Of a stretch of DNA of 27,083 bases, positions 24,434-27,083 are shown piece by piece (within the stretch, counting starts at the first letter, position 1; each line of letters opens with the position of its first letter). Both the position numbers and the translations under genes were made by a program. The notes beneath the pieces are model-generated. The model did no database searches, was not told where the DNA came from, and worked only from the letters and a program-made list of their open reading frames with translations. Source of the DNA: GWC2-45-44 sp041661665 (GTDB lineage Bacteria; Planctomycetota; Phycisphaerae; Sedimentisphaerales; UBA12454); the NCBI GenBank assembly GCA_041661665.1, contig JBAZTW010000030.1, forward strand, positions 1 to 27,083, written 5' to 3'.

Positions 24434-25639
24434 ATGATTGAAACTGATGTATGCATAATCGGCGCAGGGGCAGCAGGGCTTATGGCAGCCTGTACCGCTG
24501 CGGCGGGCGGAAAAAATGTCGTTGTTGCTGAATCCAATTCAGCGGCAGGCAGAAAACTTCTGCTCACCGGCGGAGGCAGATGCAACTTAACCCACATCCA
24601 TTTCGGAGACATCGACGAATTTATCAGGGAATATAAGCCGTTCGATAAATTCGTCCGGCACTGCATTCACACTTTCCCACCGGAAAAATTAAGGCTTTTT
24701 TTCGCCCAGCGAGGCCTTGAAACAATCGCCGAACAAAATGGTTGTGTATTTCCAAAAACAAACCGGAGCAGTGATATTTGCAGAACCCTCACCGAAGAAA
24801 TTAAAAGACCCAATGTCAAAATTTTTTATGGTACAAAAATAAATTCCGTAACAAAGATTGATGATTTTTTTACTATTGAATCCGACAAATTCACAATATC
24901 AGCCAAATCGCTTCTCATCGCAACCGGCGGCGTTAGCTGGCCGCAGACCGGCTCAGACGGCAGCGGATATGAATTTGCAAAATCGCTCGGTCATAAATTT
25001 ATCACCCCAAAAGCCTGTCTTGTACCTCTTATATCAAAAGATAATTTTAAATCTCTGGCAGGTGTGAGCGTACAAAATGTTTTGATAAGCGGCAAAATCT
25101 CTGGTAAAAAAATTACATCCTGCGGCGCGATGATTTTCACACACACCGGAATAGGCGGACCGGCGGTTCTGAACTTCAGCAGAATGGCCTGTGAACATCT
25201 GCAAAATCTGAAAATTTCGATAGATTTTTTGCCGAACATTTCAGTTGAACATTTAAATTTGGAACTGACAAAATTATTCATTCAAAATCAAAATAAAACA
25301 GCAGCCGTATCCCTATATCGATTTTTGCCAAAGGCTCTTGCCGAGCGGATAATGGAAAACAAATCAAGCCAAATTCAAATTGATAAAAAAACAAGAAAAG
25401 ATATTGTTGGGAAATTAAAGAGTTTTCCGCTAACCATTGCAGGCACAGAGGTTATAGAAAAGGCGACAATAACCCGCGGCGGAATTGATACCGCAGAAAT
25501 TGACAGCAAAACAATGGAATCAAAGATTTGCAGAGGATTGTTTTTTGCGGGCGAAATAATGAACGTCGATGCCCCCTGCGGCGGATATAATCTGCAATTT
25601 GCTTTTTCCAGCGGTTTTCTGGCGGGAATGAAAATTTAA
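24434..25639 (+). CDS. BaiN/HI0933-type NAD(P)/FAD-dependent oxidoreductase
   Basis: This 401-residue flavoprotein starts at ATG 24434. The frame extends back to 24245 over the MATE gene, but the FAD-binding strand begins only four residues after this ATG. CIIGAGAAGLMAACTAA (7-23) is the dinucleotide fold and GRKLLLTGGGRCNLTH (39-54) is the family signature. SLLIATGGVSWPQTGSDGSGYEFAKSLGH follows. The C-terminal end reads GLFFAGEIMNVDAPCGGYNLQFAFSSG. The family is widespread but poorly characterised (BaiN acts in bile acid dehydroxylation; most members have no known substrate). No clear ribosome site is seen. A TATACT at 24421-24426 would give an almost leaderless transcript. Confidence 0.9.
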   Translation: MIETDVCIIGAGAAGLMAACTAAAGGKNVVVAESNSAAGRKLLLTGGGRCNLTHIHFGDIDEFIREYKPFDKFVRHCIHTFPPEKLRLFFAQRGLETIAEQNGCVFPKTNRSSDICRTLTEEIKRPNVKIFYGTKINSVTKIDDFFTIESDKFTISAKSLLIATGGVSWPQTGSDGSGYEFAKSLGHKFITPKACLVPLISKDNFKSLAGVSVQNVLISGKISGKKITSCGAMIFTHTGIGGPAVLNFSRMACEHLQNLKISIDFLPNISVEHLNLELTKLFIQNQNKTAAVSLYRFLPKALAERIMENKSSQIQIDKKTRKDIVGKLKSFPLTIAGTEVIEKATITRGGIDTAEIDSKTMESKICRGLFFAGEIMNVDAPCGGYNLQFAFSSGFLAGMKI

Positions 25640-25835
25640 ACGGTTTTCAACAGAACAACAAAGCTTTTTAAATTTAAAAACGTAAACACTTGCACGTAAA
25701 TATGTTACAAAAAAGAAAAATATCCCCGAACAAAGCAATGCCGCTGCCGTATTATAAAGCGGAACAAGAAACAAAAAAAGTTAATAAAAATTGAAATGAT
25801 ACTCTTCGCCTCCTCCTTGTTCTCACATAGATCGT
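25640..25835 (+). other. AT-rich intergenic stretch, possible small RNA
   Basis: No convincing gene is seen in the first 196 bases of the 279-base gap between the flavoprotein gene and asnA. The terminator at 25836-25874 is about 200 bases from the nearest upstream stop. The stretch could therefore be a long 3' UTR or hold a small RNA. TTATAAAG at 25754-25761 resembles a -10 but has no clear -35. Confidence 0.3.
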
Positions 25836-25874
25836 GGCGGTCGTTAAGCGTTTTTTAATGGCCGCCGATTTTTT
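25836..25874 (+). terminator. Strong Rho-independent terminator
   Basis: GGCGGTCGTTAA (25836-25847) pairs with TTAATGGCCGCC (25855-25866) over 12 bp including two G-U wobbles, with a 7-base loop. A run of six T (25869-25874) follows. The T run is on the plus strand only, so it stops rightward transcription towards asnA. Confidence 0.75.
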
Positions 25875-25918
25875 AGCCAGTATCAAACCGACAGAAACAC
25901 ATCCCATAAATCTTCAAT

Positions 25919-26959
25919 TTACAGTAATTTTATTCCTGCCTGTGATGCTTTTTTGAGAATATCGTCTGGCCAGATGCTTGCGTGGACTTCGCCGACGTGA
26001 ATTTTTCTAAGCAGGAACATACACAGGCGCGATTGCCCGATGCCGCCGCCGATTGATAAAGGCAGTTGGCCATTGACAAGCCTTTTATGCCATTCAAATT
26101 CCGTTCGCCCGGAGGCATTGCGAATCGCAAGCTGCCGCAGCATCGCGTCTTTGTCAACTCTGATACCCATTGAGCTAATCTCGAAAGTTTTGTTCAGAAC
26201 AGGATACCAGAGCAAAATATCGCCATTGAGTCCTTTGAAGCCTTCGCTGGTCGGCGTTGTCCAGTCATCATAGTCCGGCGCCCTGCCATCGTGGATTGTG
26301 CCGTCAGCCAGTTCACCGCCAATGCCGATTAAAAATACCGCACCGTATTTCTGAACAATTTTGTCCTCTCGCTGCTTGGGTGTAAGATTCGGATACATTG
26401 CCAAAAGCTCTTCTGTGTGAATAAACTGAATCTTCTTAGGCAGAATCGGCGTAATGGCGGGATATAGTTTACTTACATGCGTCTCTGTTTCGCGAACAAC
26501 ATTATATATCTTCTGTACGATGTCTTTGAGGAAGTCGAGATTTCTCTGCTGGGGGCTGATAACTCTTTCCCAGTCCCACTGGTCAACGTAAATAGAATGC
26601 AGATTATCGAGGCTGTCCTCGTCGGGTCTTATCGCATTCATATCGGTATAGAGGCCTTCGCCGACATTAAAGCCGTAATCAGCCAGCACCATTCGCTTCC
26701 ATTTAGCCAGCGAGAAAACTACCTCGGCATCAGATTCAGCATCGTCCTTTATCTGGAAAGTTACTTTGCGCTCGATGCCATTAAGGTCGTCGTTTATACC
26801 TGAGCCTTTGCGGACGAACAGCGGAGCCGAGACACGCTGCAAATTCAGATTCCATGCAAGGGTCTGCTCAAAATAGTCCTTGATTTCCTTAATAGCCTTT
26901 TCTGTCTCTCTCAAAGGCAGAACCGATTGGTACTTCGGGTCGATATAAATATCTGACAA
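25919..26959 (-). CDS. asnA: Aspartate-ammonia ligase (AsnA-type asparagine synthetase)
   Basis: This 346-residue enzyme makes asparagine from aspartate, ammonia and ATP. It is related to class II aminoacyl-tRNA synthetases. The start is TTG 26959, with AAGGAG about 7 bases upstream. A TTG at 27022 is also in frame but would translate the leader hairpin. SAPLFVRKGSGINDDLNGIE (44-63) is the AsnA signature. VVFSLAKWKRM, YTDMNAIRPDE, HSIYVDQWDWE and the C-terminal LSIGGGIGQSRLCMFLL (ATP-binding motif) are complete. Unlike AsnB it uses free ammonia. The gene converges with the flavoprotein gene across a terminator. Confidence 0.95.
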   Translation of the reverse strand: MSDIYIDPKYQSVLPLRETEKAIKEIKDYFEQTLAWNLNLQRVSAPLFVRKGSGINDDLNGIERKVTFQIKDDAESDAEVVFSLAKWKRMVLADYGFNVGEGLYTDMNAIRPDEDSLDNLHSIYVDQWDWERVISPQQRNLDFLKDIVQKIYNVVRETETHVSKLYPAITPILPKKIQFIHTEELLAMYPNLTPKQREDKIVQKYGAVFLIGIGGELADGTIHDGRAPDYDDWTTPTSEGFKGLNGDILLWYPVLNKTFEISSMGIRVDKDAMLRQLAIRNASGRTEFEWHKRLVNGQLPLSIGGGIGQSRLCMFLLRKIHVGEVHASIWPDDILKKASQAGIKLL

Positions 26960-26979
26960 GTTTCGCTCCTTTTTATAAA

Positions 26980-27000
26980 CCCCCAGCATAAAGCTGGGGG
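26980..27000 (-). promoter_or_regulatory. GC-rich leader hairpin upstream of asnA
   Basis: CCCCCAGC (26993-27000 on the minus strand, read first) and GCTGGGGG (26980-26987) form a perfect 8-bp stem with a 5-base loop. It ends about 10 bases before AAGGAG and 20 bases before the TTG start. Only three T follow the stem, so it is not a normal terminator. It may control ribosome access or stabilise the mRNA. Bases 27023-27083 upstream show no gene and only a weak -10 (TATAAC, minus strand 27025-27030). Confidence 0.55.
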
Positions 27001-27083
27001 CTGCTATGAGGGCAGTTGTCAAGGGTTATAATTAAATGTTTTTTTTCGCTTTATCTCATTGGTACAGTCTTTCTCTGTTGGAT

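Noticed and set aside
25520..25774. Possible small minus-strand gene between asnA and the flavoprotein gene
   Set aside because: Half of it overlaps the flavoprotein C-terminus and it shows no ribosome site. The hydrophobic stretch comes from AT-rich sequence.
1..27083. CRISPR arrays, tRNA or rRNA genes, phage or transposon modules
   Set aside because: I looked for regular repeats, cloverleaf-like sequences and integrase/transposase motifs and saw none.

Overview
The window reads as chromosomal DNA of a planctomycete, most likely of the Phycisphaerae/Sedimentisphaerales type. This rests on composition and gene content, not on a marker gene: an AT-leaning genome, a 165-residue hypothetical protein of a type I associate with Planctomycetes, a GH10-like protein in a planctomycete-style arrangement, LPS biosynthesis (waaA), several lipoproteins, and frequent TTG/GTG starts. 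There are no rRNA or tRNA genes, no CRISPR array and no transposase.

Layout. (1) 1-4053, plus strand: a carbohydrate locus with the C-terminal end of a probable GH2 glycosidase, an unassigned TIM-barrel-like protein and a secreted sialate O-acetylesterase-type SGNH hydrolase, closed by a terminator. (2) 4294-8979, plus strand: a tightly packed run of GH10-like protein, membrane-anchored ComEA-like HhH protein, planctomycete hypothetical protein, lipoprotein, homocysteine S-methyltransferase and SYLF lipoprotein. Most neighbours overlap by 1-11 bases. (3) 8985-11688, minus strand: waaA and an MFS exporter, each with a recognisable promoter. (4) 11836-15331, plus strand: anmK, murQ and a sodium:solute symporter, joined by ATGA overlaps. 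This looks like a three-gene unit for uptake and breakdown of anhydro-MurNAc. (5) 15374-18504: tatC (plus) faces tatA and recG (minus). (6) 18592-22891, plus strand: lipoprotein, bioA, bioD and nadB, again overlapping or nearly so. (7) 22900-27022: a MATE transporter (minus), a BaiN/HI0933-type flavoprotein (plus), a short intergenic region with a strong terminator, and asnA (minus) with a GC-rich leader hairpin.

How the genes fit together. The first block trims complex glycans. The anmK-murQ-symporter unit converts anhydro-MurNAc to GlcNAc-6-phosphate, so this lineage makes, recycles or scavenges peptidoglycan. BioA/BioD and NadB supply cofactors, AsnA makes asparagine, WaaA builds the LPS core, and TatA/TatC export folded proteins. 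No unambiguous new defence or mobile system is visible. The best leads are the GH10-like protein with both expected catalytic glutamates replaced, the amino-sugar unit with its SSS transporter, a heptanucleotide repeat inside a lipoprotein signal sequence, and several palindromes placed on promoters.
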